This document shows positions 5,393 through 12,117 of a DNA stretch of 12,117 nucleotides, piece by piece; position 1 is the stretch's first letter, and every line of letters begins with the position of its first letter. Origin of the DNA: Clostridia bacterium BRH_c25 (GTDB lineage: Bacteria > Bacillota_A > Clostridia > Lutisporales > Lutisporaceae); contig LOES01000213.1 of the NCBI GenBank assembly GCA_001515955.1, positions 1 to 12,117 on the forward strand, read 5' to 3'. The notes under the pieces were generated by a model. That model did no database searches, had not been told where the DNA came from, and saw only the letters and a list, made by a program, of their open reading frames with translations. A program made the position numbers and the translations under genes.

Positions 5393-6919
5393 ATGCAGAA
5401 CACAGTACTTACAATGCGGGGTATTTATAAAAGCTTCCCCGGTGTACGGGCCTTGCAAAACGTGGATTTCACGTTATGTGAAGGGGAAATACATGCGCTG
5501 ATGGGCGAAAACGGTGCCGGGAAGTCCACCTTAATTAAGGTTTTGACCGGAGTCTATACTAAGGATGCCGGGGAGATCTGTATTAAAGGAATCACTAAAC
5601 CGGTTCACATCAAGTCGCCTCAGGAAGCCCAAAAGCTCGGGATAAGCACGGTGTACCAGGAAATCACTTTGTGCCCGAATCTGACTGTTGCTGAAAATTT
5701 GTTTATTGGCAGAACCAACGATTTATTCGTGAATTGGAAGAAGCGCAACAACAAGGCAGAAAGCATTCTCAAAGGTTTGGGGATACCGGCAAAGCCCGCG
5801 CAGCAATTGTCCAGCTGCTCCATAGCAGTTCAGCAGATGGTGGCGATTGCCCGTGCCATTGATATGGACTGCAAGGTGTTGATCCTTGACGAGCCGACAT
5901 CCTCGCTGGACGAACAGGAGGTCTCCAAGCTGTTTACACTGATGCGTGAGCTCAAGGGCAGAGGGGTAGGTATAGTATTTGTCACCCACTTCCTTGAGCA
6001 GGTGTACGAGGTATGCGACAAAATTACAGTTTTGCGCAATGGCGAGCTCGTCGGAAAATATCAAATCAAGGACTTGCCCCGGGTAGAGCTTGTTGCCAAA
6101 ATGATGGGCAAGGAACTTGGAGACTTGGCTGACATACATAACAAAACGCAATCGAGCAACCGTGACTCAAAAGAAGTAATAATCGAAACGGAAGGGCTTT
6201 CAAGTACTTCCGGAATAAAACCGTTTCATTTCACCGCGCACAAAGGCGAGGTAACGGGCTTTGCCGGGCTGCTCGGCTCTGGCCGCAGCGAATGTGTGCG
6301 CGCAATCTTCGGCGCAGACAAGGTCACGAAAGGCAAGTTAAGAATCAAAGGCGATAATGTCAACATTACAGCGCCAATCAAAGCCATGAAGAAAGGAATT
6401 GGATATCTCTCCGAGGACCGGAAGCGGGACGGGATTATTGGCGACTTGTCAGTCCGCGAGAATATCATACTTGCGCTGCAGGTTATGCAAGGCTTCTTCA
6501 AGCCGTTCACTAAGGCTCAGGCGCAAGCCTTTGCCGATGAGTATATCAGTTTGCTCGGCATAAAAACCGCGACCGCGGATACCCCCATGAACTCGCTGTC
6601 CGGGGGGAACCAGCAAAAGGTAATTCTTGCCCGTTGGCTGCTCACGCATCCCGATTATCTTATTCTTGACGAGCCAACGCGCGGAATTGATATCGGCACG
6701 AAGGTGGAAATACAAAAACTTGTGCTGAAGCTTGCCTCGGAGGGTATGAGTATCACATTCATTTCCTCCGAGATTGAAGAGATGCTGCGTACCTGTTCCA
6801 GACTGATTGTTATGCGTGATCTGTATGTAGTTGGAGAATTAAATGGCGAGGATATGACACAGGATAAAATAATGTATACCATAGCGGGGGGAGTAAGTCA
6901 AAATGTCCAGAAGCAGTAA
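5393..6919 (+). CDS. Sugar ABC transporter ATP-binding protein with two ATPase domains
   Basis: This cytoplasmic subunit hydrolyses ATP to power sugar import. Its 508 residues form two fused ABC domains, as in AraG, MglA, RbsA and YtfR. Domain 1 has Walker A GENGAGKST (38-46), a degenerate signature CSIAVQQ (142-148) and Walker B VLILDEPTSSLD with Glu167. Domain 2 has the degenerate Walker A GLLGSGRSE, in which the lysine is lost as is usual for this family, then signature LSGGNQQK (Ser403) and Walker B LILDEPTRGID with Glu427. GGAGG at 5373-5377 is 15 nt before the ATG, longer than normal. In-frame ATT codons at 5384 and 5387, just after a stop at 5381-5383, would be better placed, but ATT starts are rare, so I keep the ATG. 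The end overlaps the first permease by 17 bp. Specificity cannot be read from the ATPase; the neighbours suggest arabinose. Confidence 0.94.
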   Translation: MQNTVLTMRGIYKSFPGVRALQNVDFTLCEGEIHALMGENGAGKSTLIKVLTGVYTKDAGEICIKGITKPVHIKSPQEAQKLGISTVYQEITLCPNLTVAENLFIGRTNDLFVNWKKRNNKAESILKGLGIPAKPAQQLSSCSIAVQQMVAIARAIDMDCKVLILDEPTSSLDEQEVSKLFTLMRELKGRGVGIVFVTHFLEQVYEVCDKITVLRNGELVGKYQIKDLPRVELVAKMMGKELGDLADIHNKTQSSNRDSKEVIIETEGLSSTSGIKPFHFTAHKGEVTGFAGLLGSGRSECVRAIFGADKVTKGKLRIKGDNVNITAPIKAMKKGIGYLSEDRKRDGIIGDLSVRENIILALQVMQGFFKPFTKAQAQAFADEYISLLGIKTATADTPMNSLSGGNQQKVILARWLLTHPDYLILDEPTRGIDIGTKVEIQKLVLKLASEGMSITFISSEIEEMLRTCSRLIVMRDLYVVGELNGEDMTQDKIMYTIAGGVSQNVQKQ

Positions 6920-8009
6920 CAATTCTAATACCGACAGTTTAGCATTGGTTCTGAAAGCATTGATCAGGCACAGATTATTTATCCCCATTGCGTTTCTTGT
7001 ATTCCTTTTGTTAATCAATGTATTCATCAATCCGGGTTTCCTGAGAATCACATTGGGCAGAGACAGCGGCGGCAATCCTGTCTTGATAGGCAATTTGATC
7101 AATATCCTGAGCAACGCGACTGAGCTTGTGATTCTTGCGATCGGAATGACACTCGTTACAGCCTCCTCCAGAGGTCAGGATATCAGCGTAGGTGCTACAG
7201 TTGCGATAGCCGGCGGAGTGATTATGCGAATCCTATGCGGGAACGAAACCCAGCCCACAGTATTGCATGCCCCGATCATCCTTGCGCTTTTACTCGGCTG
7301 CCTTGCCGGTATGGCTTGCGGAGCCTTTAACGGTATTCTTGTTTCGAAATTTAAGATTCAGCCTATGGTAGCAACGCTCATCCTCTTTACGGCAGGCCGG
7401 TCGATAGGTTCTATGGCTATGGGCGGACTTAAGCCCAAAGCTGCAGCGGCCTTTGGTTATTACGGCAACTTTATTCCCGGATTTCCCGTTCCTACGCCAA
7501 TACTCATTACTATTGCAGTTGTTGCGGTAACCTTCCTCGTGTTGAAAAAAACGAACCTTGGTCTGTACACCAAGGCTGTAGGTATCAATGATAAATCCTC
7601 AAGTCTGAATGGTCTCAATCCCGCGCTGATCAAGTTTTTGACATTTGTTATTTTGGGTCTGTGCGTCGGTATCGCCGGATTTGTCCAGTCAAGCAGGGTG
7701 CAAACTGTAAATCCGTATACAATAGTGCCCGGTATTGAAATGGATGTTATTTTGGCAGTTGCCCTTGGGGGCAATTCACTCGGAGGGGGCAGATTCAATA
7801 TGGCCGGCTCGATTATCGGAGGGTATACCATCCAGACCTTGACATCTATGTTGACCACGCTTAACGTCAACACAAATGCCGTTCCAGTCTTCAAGGCAGC
7901 GATAATTATTATTCTTGTAGTCATCCAGTCGCCGATTGTCAAAAGTTTCTTCGGCAATAAAGTCACAATTTCCAAACCGACTGTGGGCGATGGAAAGGAG
8001 CGAGGTTAG
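6903..8009 (+). CDS. Sugar ABC transporter permease 1 (YtfT-like)
   Basis: A membrane subunit of the importer, BPD_transp_2 class (the RbsC/AraH/YtfT family). It has 368 residues with a polar N-terminus of about 25 residues followed by a long series of hydrophobic segments, beginning at LFIPIAFLVFLLLINVFI. Family landmarks are GMTLVTASSRGQDISVGAT in the first half, with the conserved DISVG stretch, and MDVILAVALGGNSLGGG in the second. GGGGGGAG just upstream of 6903 supports this start, which lies inside the end of the ATPase gene (17-bp overlap), suggesting coupled translation. Two different permeases follow the ATPase, as in the E. coli YtfQRT-YjfF system, so the channel is probably a heterodimer. 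AraH-type arabinose systems instead use one permease. Confidence 0.92.
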   Translation: MSRSSNNSNTDSLALVLKALIRHRLFIPIAFLVFLLLINVFINPGFLRITLGRDSGGNPVLIGNLINILSNATELVILAIGMTLVTASSRGQDISVGATVAIAGGVIMRILCGNETQPTVLHAPIILALLLGCLAGMACGAFNGILVSKFKIQPMVATLILFTAGRSIGSMAMGGLKPKAAAAFGYYGNFIPGFPVPTPILITIAVVAVTFLVLKKTNLGLYTKAVGINDKSSSLNGLNPALIKFLTFVILGLCVGIAGFVQSSRVQTVNPYTIVPGIEMDVILAVALGGNSLGGGRFNMAGSIIGGYTIQTLTSMLTTLNVNTNAVPVFKAAIIIILVVIQSPIVKSFFGNKVTISKPTVGDGKERG

Positions 8010-8010
8010 T

Positions 8011-9078
8011 ATGTCATTATTGAATAATGCTCCAGGTACCGGCAGTATCGGAGTTCTTCAGAACAAGCTGAAACGCAAGGAGTCTCTGACCGATACAGCT
8101 TTCTTGCTGACAATTACTATTTCACTGTTTATTGCAATCTATGCGCTCTCCATTGTCTTCCTTGGAGATAAAGGTTTCAGCAAGATCCAGATGTTCTTTA
8201 ACCTCTTCAACGAAAACGCCGCGTTGATCGTAATTGCCTGCGGACTTTCGATTGTTATGGTGACAGGCAGTATTGACATTTCCGTCGGTGGTTCTACAGC
8301 TCTTATTTGTACGTCCTGTATTGTTTGTCTTAACAACTATGGTTTCAACTTTTTTTCATCTCTTATTCTGGCCTTGGCGATCGGTCTTGCGTTCGGCGCG
8401 GTTCAAGGATTTCTTATCGCGTATCTGGAGATTCAGCCCTTTATCGTTACCCTGGCAGGTATGTTCTTAGGTCGAGGTTTAGTTGCCCTAATAGAAGTCA
8501 ATCAGATACAGGTTAATAACCCGGGTTTTGAGATGCTGTCAGGTGCGCGAATACTAATACCCTTTTTAGGCGATATCAATAGGAAGGGTGTTTTCATTCA
8601 ATCAAAGCTGGAGTATGGCGTTATCGTAGCGCTTATTATAGTCTGTTTGATGTTCTGGCTGCTCAGGAAGTCAAGTCTCGGGCGCAGCTTTTACGCTGTG
8701 GGCGGGAACCCGCAAAGCGCCCTGATGCTTGGTATAAACGTCAAGAGGACCAAGTTTTATGCCCATTTGCTTTGTGGTCTGCTTGCAGGTATAGGCGGGT
8801 TCCTGTATCTTTTCCACACGCGGTCCGGCTCGGTTCAGCAGGCAACAGGCCTTGAAATGGATGCTATCGCTGCGTCCATTATTGGCGGAACACTGCTTAC
8901 CGGCGGCGTAGGTAATATCTTCGGGACCCTCTTCGGCGTATTGACAAGCGGAACCGTATTACTGATAGTTACCGCGATAGGCAGCCAGGATCCGTGGTGG
9001 CCGCAGATCACGCGCGCGGCAATGCTCTGCTTCTTTATCGTACTCCAGAGTATCATTTGTTCGCGGAAGAAGATATAG
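8011..9078 (+). CDS. Sugar ABC transporter permease 2 (YjfF-like)
   Basis: The second membrane subunit, 355 residues, of the same family as the preceding gene but clearly diverged from it. Landmarks are CGLSIVMVTGSIDISVGGS (the family DISVG motif), FIVTLAGMFLGRGL, and GLEMDAIAASIIGGTLLTGGVG near the C-terminus. The open frame extends upstream to 7936, but I choose 8011. GGAAAGGAG at 7992-8000 sits 10 nt before that ATG, the start gives a one-base gap after the previous stop, and the upstream 25 codons lie wholly within the previous gene. The protein ends with a basic CSRKKI tail. It most likely pairs with permease 1. Confidence 0.92.
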   Translation: MSLLNNAPGTGSIGVLQNKLKRKESLTDTAFLLTITISLFIAIYALSIVFLGDKGFSKIQMFFNLFNENAALIVIACGLSIVMVTGSIDISVGGSTALICTSCIVCLNNYGFNFFSSLILALAIGLAFGAVQGFLIAYLEIQPFIVTLAGMFLGRGLVALIEVNQIQVNNPGFEMLSGARILIPFLGDINRKGVFIQSKLEYGVIVALIIVCLMFWLLRKSSLGRSFYAVGGNPQSALMLGINVKRTKFYAHLLCGLLAGIGGFLYLFHTRSGSVQQATGLEMDAIAASIIGGTLLTGGVGNIFGTLFGVLTSGTVLLIVTAIGSQDPWWPQITRAAMLCFFIVLQSIICSRKKI

Positions 9079-9111
9079 CATTAAGAACTTCACAGAATGG
9101 AGGGGATTACC

Positions 9112-10434
9112 ATGAGTATCGCTGAAAATTTATCGTACGGGAAAGCGTCATTCGGTATAGAGCTCGGCTCTACCCGTATAAAAGCGGTTGTTATTGACGA
9201 AAACCGTAAAGTCATTGCGAGCGGAAGTCACAATTGGGAAAGTCAGTTGATTGACGGTCATTGGACATATTCGCTTGACGACGTACAATCCGGTTTGCGC
9301 GACGCTGTTTCCAAACTGTCAGCTGTCAACTGTCAACTGTCAACTGCCGGTGTTTCCGCGATGATGCACGGGTATCTTGTGTTCGACAGGGACGATAATC
9401 TGCTCGTCCCGTTCAGGACGTGGAAGGATACCACCACAGGCGAAGCGGCGGATAAACTGACGGAGCTGTTCAACTTCAACATTCCCGATCGGTGGAGCGT
9501 GGCGCATTTGTACCAAGCTATACTGAACAGTGAGGAACACGTCAAGGACATAGCATTTATCACAACGCTTGCAGGATATGTACATTGGAAGCTCACCGGT
9601 GAAAAAGTCATCGGCGTCTGTGACGCGAGTGGAATGTTCCCAGTCAAGGATAAGAATTGGGATCCTGAGTTCGTTGAGAAATTCAAGTGTCTTACAGGTA
9701 TAGACTGGCCAAGTATCGCGCCGAAAGTCCTTGTTGCCGGTCAAAACGCCGGTACACTCACAGTGGTTGGCAGGCAATACTTGTTTGGCGAAGTGTCCAA
9801 CCTGTGTCCTTCGCCCTGTAGCCTTTGTCCTCCTGAGGGGGACGCGGGCACAGGTATGGTTTCATGTAACGCTGTCGCTCCGAAAACAGGCAATGTCAGC
9901 GCGGGAACAAGTGTTTTTACTATGGTAGTGCTTGACAAGCCGCTGAAAAGCCTGCATAAGGAGGTAGACATAGTTACAACACCTGACGGCAGGGATGTAG
10001 CAATGGTGCATTATAACGAGTGCACATCAAAGATTGACCCGTGGGTAAAGCTGTTTGGAGAAGCGTTTGACTTGTTCGGCGTAACGGTAGACAGCAGTGA
10101 GTTGTTCAAAAAGTTGTATGAGGTTGCGCTTGAAAGTGGCACAAAACTCTCGGAGTTTATGCGTGGGGTGATAACCTCTGCCGTGTCAGACTTGGCGAAG
10201 GGTATGCGGATACTTACCGAGGAGGAGCAAGTTAAAGTAGAGAAGCTCGCGGGGCATGGCGGATTCTTCAAGTCGGGCAACGCGGGAAAACAGATAATGT
10301 CCGAGATGCTGGGAATTCCGATAGAGCTCTCGGAAACCGCCGCAGAGGGCGGAGCTTGGGGAATAGCACTTCTTGCGGACTATTTGAATTACGCAGGTGA
10401 AAAGGTGCTCAGTGAATATTTGGAGGCGAAATAA
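9112..10434 (+). CDS. FGGY-family carbohydrate kinase, probable L-ribulokinase, unusually short
   Basis: FGGY kinases phosphorylate sugars with ATP; between a transporter and araA the expected substrate is L-ribulose. The start at 9112 is chosen over the in-frame ATG at 9097 because TGGAGGGG at 9098-9105 is its ribosome binding site. Seen: phosphate-binding FGIELGSTRIKAVVID near the N-terminus, AMMHGYL, TLAGYVHWKLTGEKV, catalytic-base region CPPEGDAGTGM with Asp244, the GNVSAGTSVF loop, and late nucleotide-site motifs GHGGFF and EGGAWGIALLA. At 440 residues it is shorter than the roughly 530 I expect. By memory of relatives, about 36 residues (the YNYFSGE...GRPLFVR region) are missing near residue 343, and the usual C-terminal tail of about 50 residues is absent. 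A heptanucleotide repeat (9316-9346) and a Cys/Pro-rich stretch (about 9801-9832) replace family sequence elsewhere. It resembles the clostridial ribulokinase type called AraK more than enterobacterial AraB, so I leave the symbol blank. Xylulokinase activity is a less likely alternative. Confidence 0.85.
   Translation: MSIAENLSYGKASFGIELGSTRIKAVVIDENRKVIASGSHNWESQLIDGHWTYSLDDVQSGLRDAVSKLSAVNCQLSTAGVSAMMHGYLVFDRDDNLLVPFRTWKDTTTGEAADKLTELFNFNIPDRWSVAHLYQAILNSEEHVKDIAFITTLAGYVHWKLTGEKVIGVCDASGMFPVKDKNWDPEFVEKFKCLTGIDWPSIAPKVLVAGQNAGTLTVVGRQYLFGEVSNLCPSPCSLCPPEGDAGTGMVSCNAVAPKTGNVSAGTSVFTMVVLDKPLKSLHKEVDIVTTPDGRDVAMVHYNECTSKIDPWVKLFGEAFDLFGVTVDSSELFKKLYEVALESGTKLSEFMRGVITSAVSDLAKGMRILTEEEQVKVEKLAGHGGFFKSGNAGKQIMSEMLGIPIELSETAAEGGAWGIALLADYLNYAGEKVLSEYLEAK
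9316..9346 (+). repeat. Heptanucleotide tandem repeat (CTGTCAA) inside the kinase gene
   Basis: One imperfect unit CTGTCAG (9316-9322) is followed by three exact CTGTCAA units (9323-9343) and a partial CTG. The repeat encodes LSAVNCQLS, just before the conserved AGVSAMMHGYL motif. Because seven is not a multiple of three, gain or loss of one unit would shift the frame. Confidence 0.85.
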
Positions 10435-10435
10435 A

Positions 10436-11881
10436 ATGTATGAATTCTGGTTTGTTGTCGGCAGTCAGTTACTTTACGGAGAGGAGACACTTAAACAAGT
10501 TGAGCGGAACAGCGTCAAGATTGTTGACGCGCTGAATGCGAGCGGCAACCTGCCATATAAGCTTGTATACAAAGACACAGTAAAGTCCGCAGAGGCTGTG
10601 ACGGAGCTTATCAAGGAAGCCAACTACTCCGATGCCTGTACGGGGATAATCACGTTTTGCCACACGTTCAGTCCGTCGAAAATGTGGATAAACGGCCTGT
10701 CGCTGTTGCAGAAACCTTGGTGTCACTTCCATACGCAGTTCAACCTTGAAATCCCTAATGACGAGATAGATATGGACTATATGAACCTGCACCAGTCTGC
10801 GCACGGGGACAGGGAACACGGGTTTATCGGGACGCGTATGCGGCTTGATAGGAAAGTTATCGCTGGACACTGGGGTAATCCCGACGTACAGAAACGCATT
10901 GGCAAGTGGCAGAAAGCGGCAGTCGGCGCGGCAGTGTCGAGGTCGCTCAAAGTTATGCGCTTTGGGGATAATATGCGCGAAGTGGCTGTTACCGAGGGTG
11001 ACAAGGTAGAGGCGCAAGTAAAATTCGGCTGGCAGGTGAATACGTTCCCCGTCGGAGCTCTGGTTGAGGTGATGAATGCAGTCACGGAAGCCGAAATCGA
11101 CGCACAGATGGACGAGTATAAGTCTAAATACGTCTTTGCCACAAACGATATTGATACCGTCCGTTACCAGGCCCGAGAAGAAATTGCAATCAAGAAAATG
11201 CTCGATGGGTCGGGATGCAAGGCGTTTTCAAACACGTTCCAAGACTTGTACGGTATGAAGCAGCTCCCCGGGCTTGCCACGCAAAACCTTATGTCGAAAG
11301 GTTATGGCTATGGCGGCGAGGGCGACTGGAAAATAGCTGCAATGACCGCGATAATCAAGACAATGGGCGAATACTCCGCGTTTATGGAGGACTACACCAA
11401 CGACATGAAAAACGGATTGTCGCTAGGTGCGCATATGCTGGAAGTCTGTCCGTCACTGGCGGCAAATAAACCGCGCATAGAGGTACACCCACTTGGTATC
11501 GGTGACCGTGAGCCGCCTGCAAGGCTCATGTTCGATGGCAAGGCGGGGAAAGCCACTGTGTCGACCCTTGTTGATATGGGCACTCATTTCAGGCTGATTG
11601 TCCAGGACGTAGAGTGCGTGAAGCCCACGCAGATAATGCCGAACCTGCCCGTTGCGAGAGTTATGTGGAAAGCGGAACCGGATCTTGAAGTCGCCGCAGA
11701 GTGTTGGATACTTGCGGGCGGGGCGCACCACACCGTGCTGTCCTACGACGTTGACGCGGAAATTCTGCGCGACTGGGCAAGGATTATGGGCATAGAGTTC
11801 GTGCACATCAATAAGAACAGTACGCCCGAAAAGCTGGAGCTTGACCTAAAGCTAAGCGTTATGGTATGGAAAAATGCTTGA
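10436..11881 (+). CDS. araA: L-arabinose isomerase
   Basis: AraA is a cytoplasmic, metal-dependent aldose-ketose isomerase converting L-arabinose to L-ribulose. The 481-residue length fits the family (about 480-500). Seen: the N-terminal [30 protein letters not shown], the long central Rossmann-like part, and all four expected metal/catalytic residues. These are Glu295 in GEGDWK, Glu318 in FMEDY, His333 in [10 protein letters not shown], and His431/His432 in AGGAHHTV. The start at 10436 is chosen because GGAGG at 10422-10426 (inside the end of the kinase gene) lies 9 nt upstream; the frame stays open to 10397, but that would run into the kinase. One base separates it from the kinase stop, and the 3' end overlaps araD by 8 bp, indicating tight translational coupling. 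Nothing in the frame suggests damage. Confidence 0.97.
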   Translation: MYEFWFVVGSQLLYGEETLKQVERNSVKIVDALNASGNLPYKLVYKDTVKSAEAVTELIKEANYSDACTGIITFCHTFSPSKMWINGLSLLQKPWCHFHTQFNLEIPNDEIDMDYMNLHQSAHGDREHGFIGTRMRLDRKVIAGHWGNPDVQKRIGKWQKAAVGAAVSRSLKVMRFGDNMREVAVTEGDKVEAQVKFGWQVNTFPVGALVEVMNAVTEAEIDAQMDEYKSKYVFATNDIDTVRYQAREEIAIKKMLDGSGCKAFSNTFQDLYGMKQLPGLATQNLMSKGYGYGGEGDWKIAAMTAIIKTMGEYSAFMEDYTNDMKNGLSLGAHMLEVCPSLAANKPRIEVHPLGIGDREPPARLMFDGKAGKATVSTLVDMGTHFRLIVQDVECVKPTQIMPNLPVARVMWKAEPDLEVAAECWILAGGAHHTVLSYDVDAEILRDWARIMGIEFVHINKNSTPEKLELDLKLSVMVWKNA

Positions 11882-12117
11882 CAACATAAAACAGCGAGTA
11901 TATGACGCAAATATGTTACTGCCGAAATACAAGCTCGTTACATTAACCTGGGGCAACGTGAGCGAGATAGACCGGGAAAAGGGCCTGATAGCAATCAAGC
12001 CCTCCGGGGTTGAATATGAGAAGTTTACGCCATACGATGTTGTTGTTGTTGATTTGGACGGTAAAGTTGTGGAGGGTGGTTTGAGGCCGTCCTCCGACAC
12101 GCCGACGCATATCGAGC
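11874..12117 (+). CDS. araD: L-ribulose-5-phosphate 4-epimerase, N-terminal part (cut by window edge)
   Basis: AraD is a zinc-dependent class II aldolase-fold enzyme that converts L-ribulose 5-phosphate to D-xylulose 5-phosphate, the entry point to the pentose phosphate pathway. The first 81 codons are present of an expected 230 or so. Recognisable family stretches are [58 protein letters not shown]. They cover the substrate phosphate-binding GNVS and SSDTPTH elements; the zinc histidines (usually in an HTHS motif) would be just beyond the edge. The ATG at 11874 overlaps the end of araA by 8 bp with only a weak purine stretch upstream, so it probably depends on translation of araA. It completes the arabinose route encoded here. 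Confidence 0.95.
   Translation, partial: MLDNIKQRVYDANMLLPKYKLVTLTWGNVSEIDREKGLIAIKPSGVEYEKFTPYDVVVVDLDGKVVEGGLRPSSDTPTHIE

Noticed and set aside
7936..8010. Upstream extension of the second permease
   Set aside because: GGAAAGGAG 10 nt before the ATG at 8011 and the one-base gap after the previous gene favour the shorter protein.
9097..9111. Upstream ATG of the kinase gene
   Set aside because: Its first codons are the Shine-Dalgarno sequence (TGGAGGGG) of the ATG at 9112.
9316..9346. CRISPR-like repeat array
   Set aside because: The 7-nt units have no spacers between them and lie in frame within a kinase gene; this is a short tandem repeat.
12037..12048. Four consecutive GTT codons in araD
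   Set aside because: They encode the valine-rich beta-strand before DLDGKVV that is normal for AraD; nothing unusual in the protein.

Overview
The window looks like a piece of a Firmicutes (probably clostridial) chromosome. Reasons: Gram-positive-style Shine-Dalgarno sites (AAAGGAGG, GGGAGGG, GGAAAGGAG), sigma-A-type promoters, a Bacillus-type AraR repressor, a lipoprotein rather than a periplasmic sugar-binding protein, and a serine recombinase relic of a type common in spore-forming Clostridia. I cannot name a species from the sequence.

Layout. (1) Positions 1-1085, minus strand: the N-terminal 361 codons of a multicopper oxidase with both type-2/3 copper motifs of this half, cut by the window edge. 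(2) Positions 1086-2143: a gene-poor stretch holding a decayed fragment of a large serine recombinase (1588-1914) flanked by short near-repeats; this looks like the scar of a mobile element. (3) Positions 2112-4085: araR (GntR-type DNA-binding domain plus LacI-type sensor domain) and, directly abutting it, an AraC-type regulator that has a YesN-like linker and HTH but no receiver domain. A sigma-A promoter with two AraR-like operators precedes them. (4) Positions 4117-12117, plus strand: a compact catabolic operon. It encodes a sugar-binding lipoprotein, a two-domain ABC ATPase, two permeases (YtfQ/YtfR/YtfT/YjfF-like), an FGGY carbohydrate kinase (probable L-ribulokinase), AraA (L-arabinose isomerase) and the start of AraD (L-ribulose-5-phosphate 4-epimerase). 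Its promoter carries two further AraR-like palindromes.

How the parts fit: the ABC transporter would import L-arabinose (or a close furanose), AraA isomerises it to L-ribulose, the FGGY kinase phosphorylates it, and AraD epimerises the product to D-xylulose 5-phosphate. AraR would repress both its own transcript and the operon until arabinose binds. From the ABC ATPase onward the genes overlap or nearly touch, apart from 33 bp before the kinase. The exception is a 193-bp spacer after the binding-protein gene, which holds three predicted hairpins and a possible 19-codon ORF.

The system as a whole is a recognisable arabinose locus, not a new one. The less ordinary points are the hairpin-rich spacer, the heptanucleotide tandem repeat inside a kinase gene that also seems to lack a family segment and its C-terminal tail, the receiver-less AraC partner of AraR, and the arrangement of the operators. 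All family assignments are from reading the sequence, with no database search.
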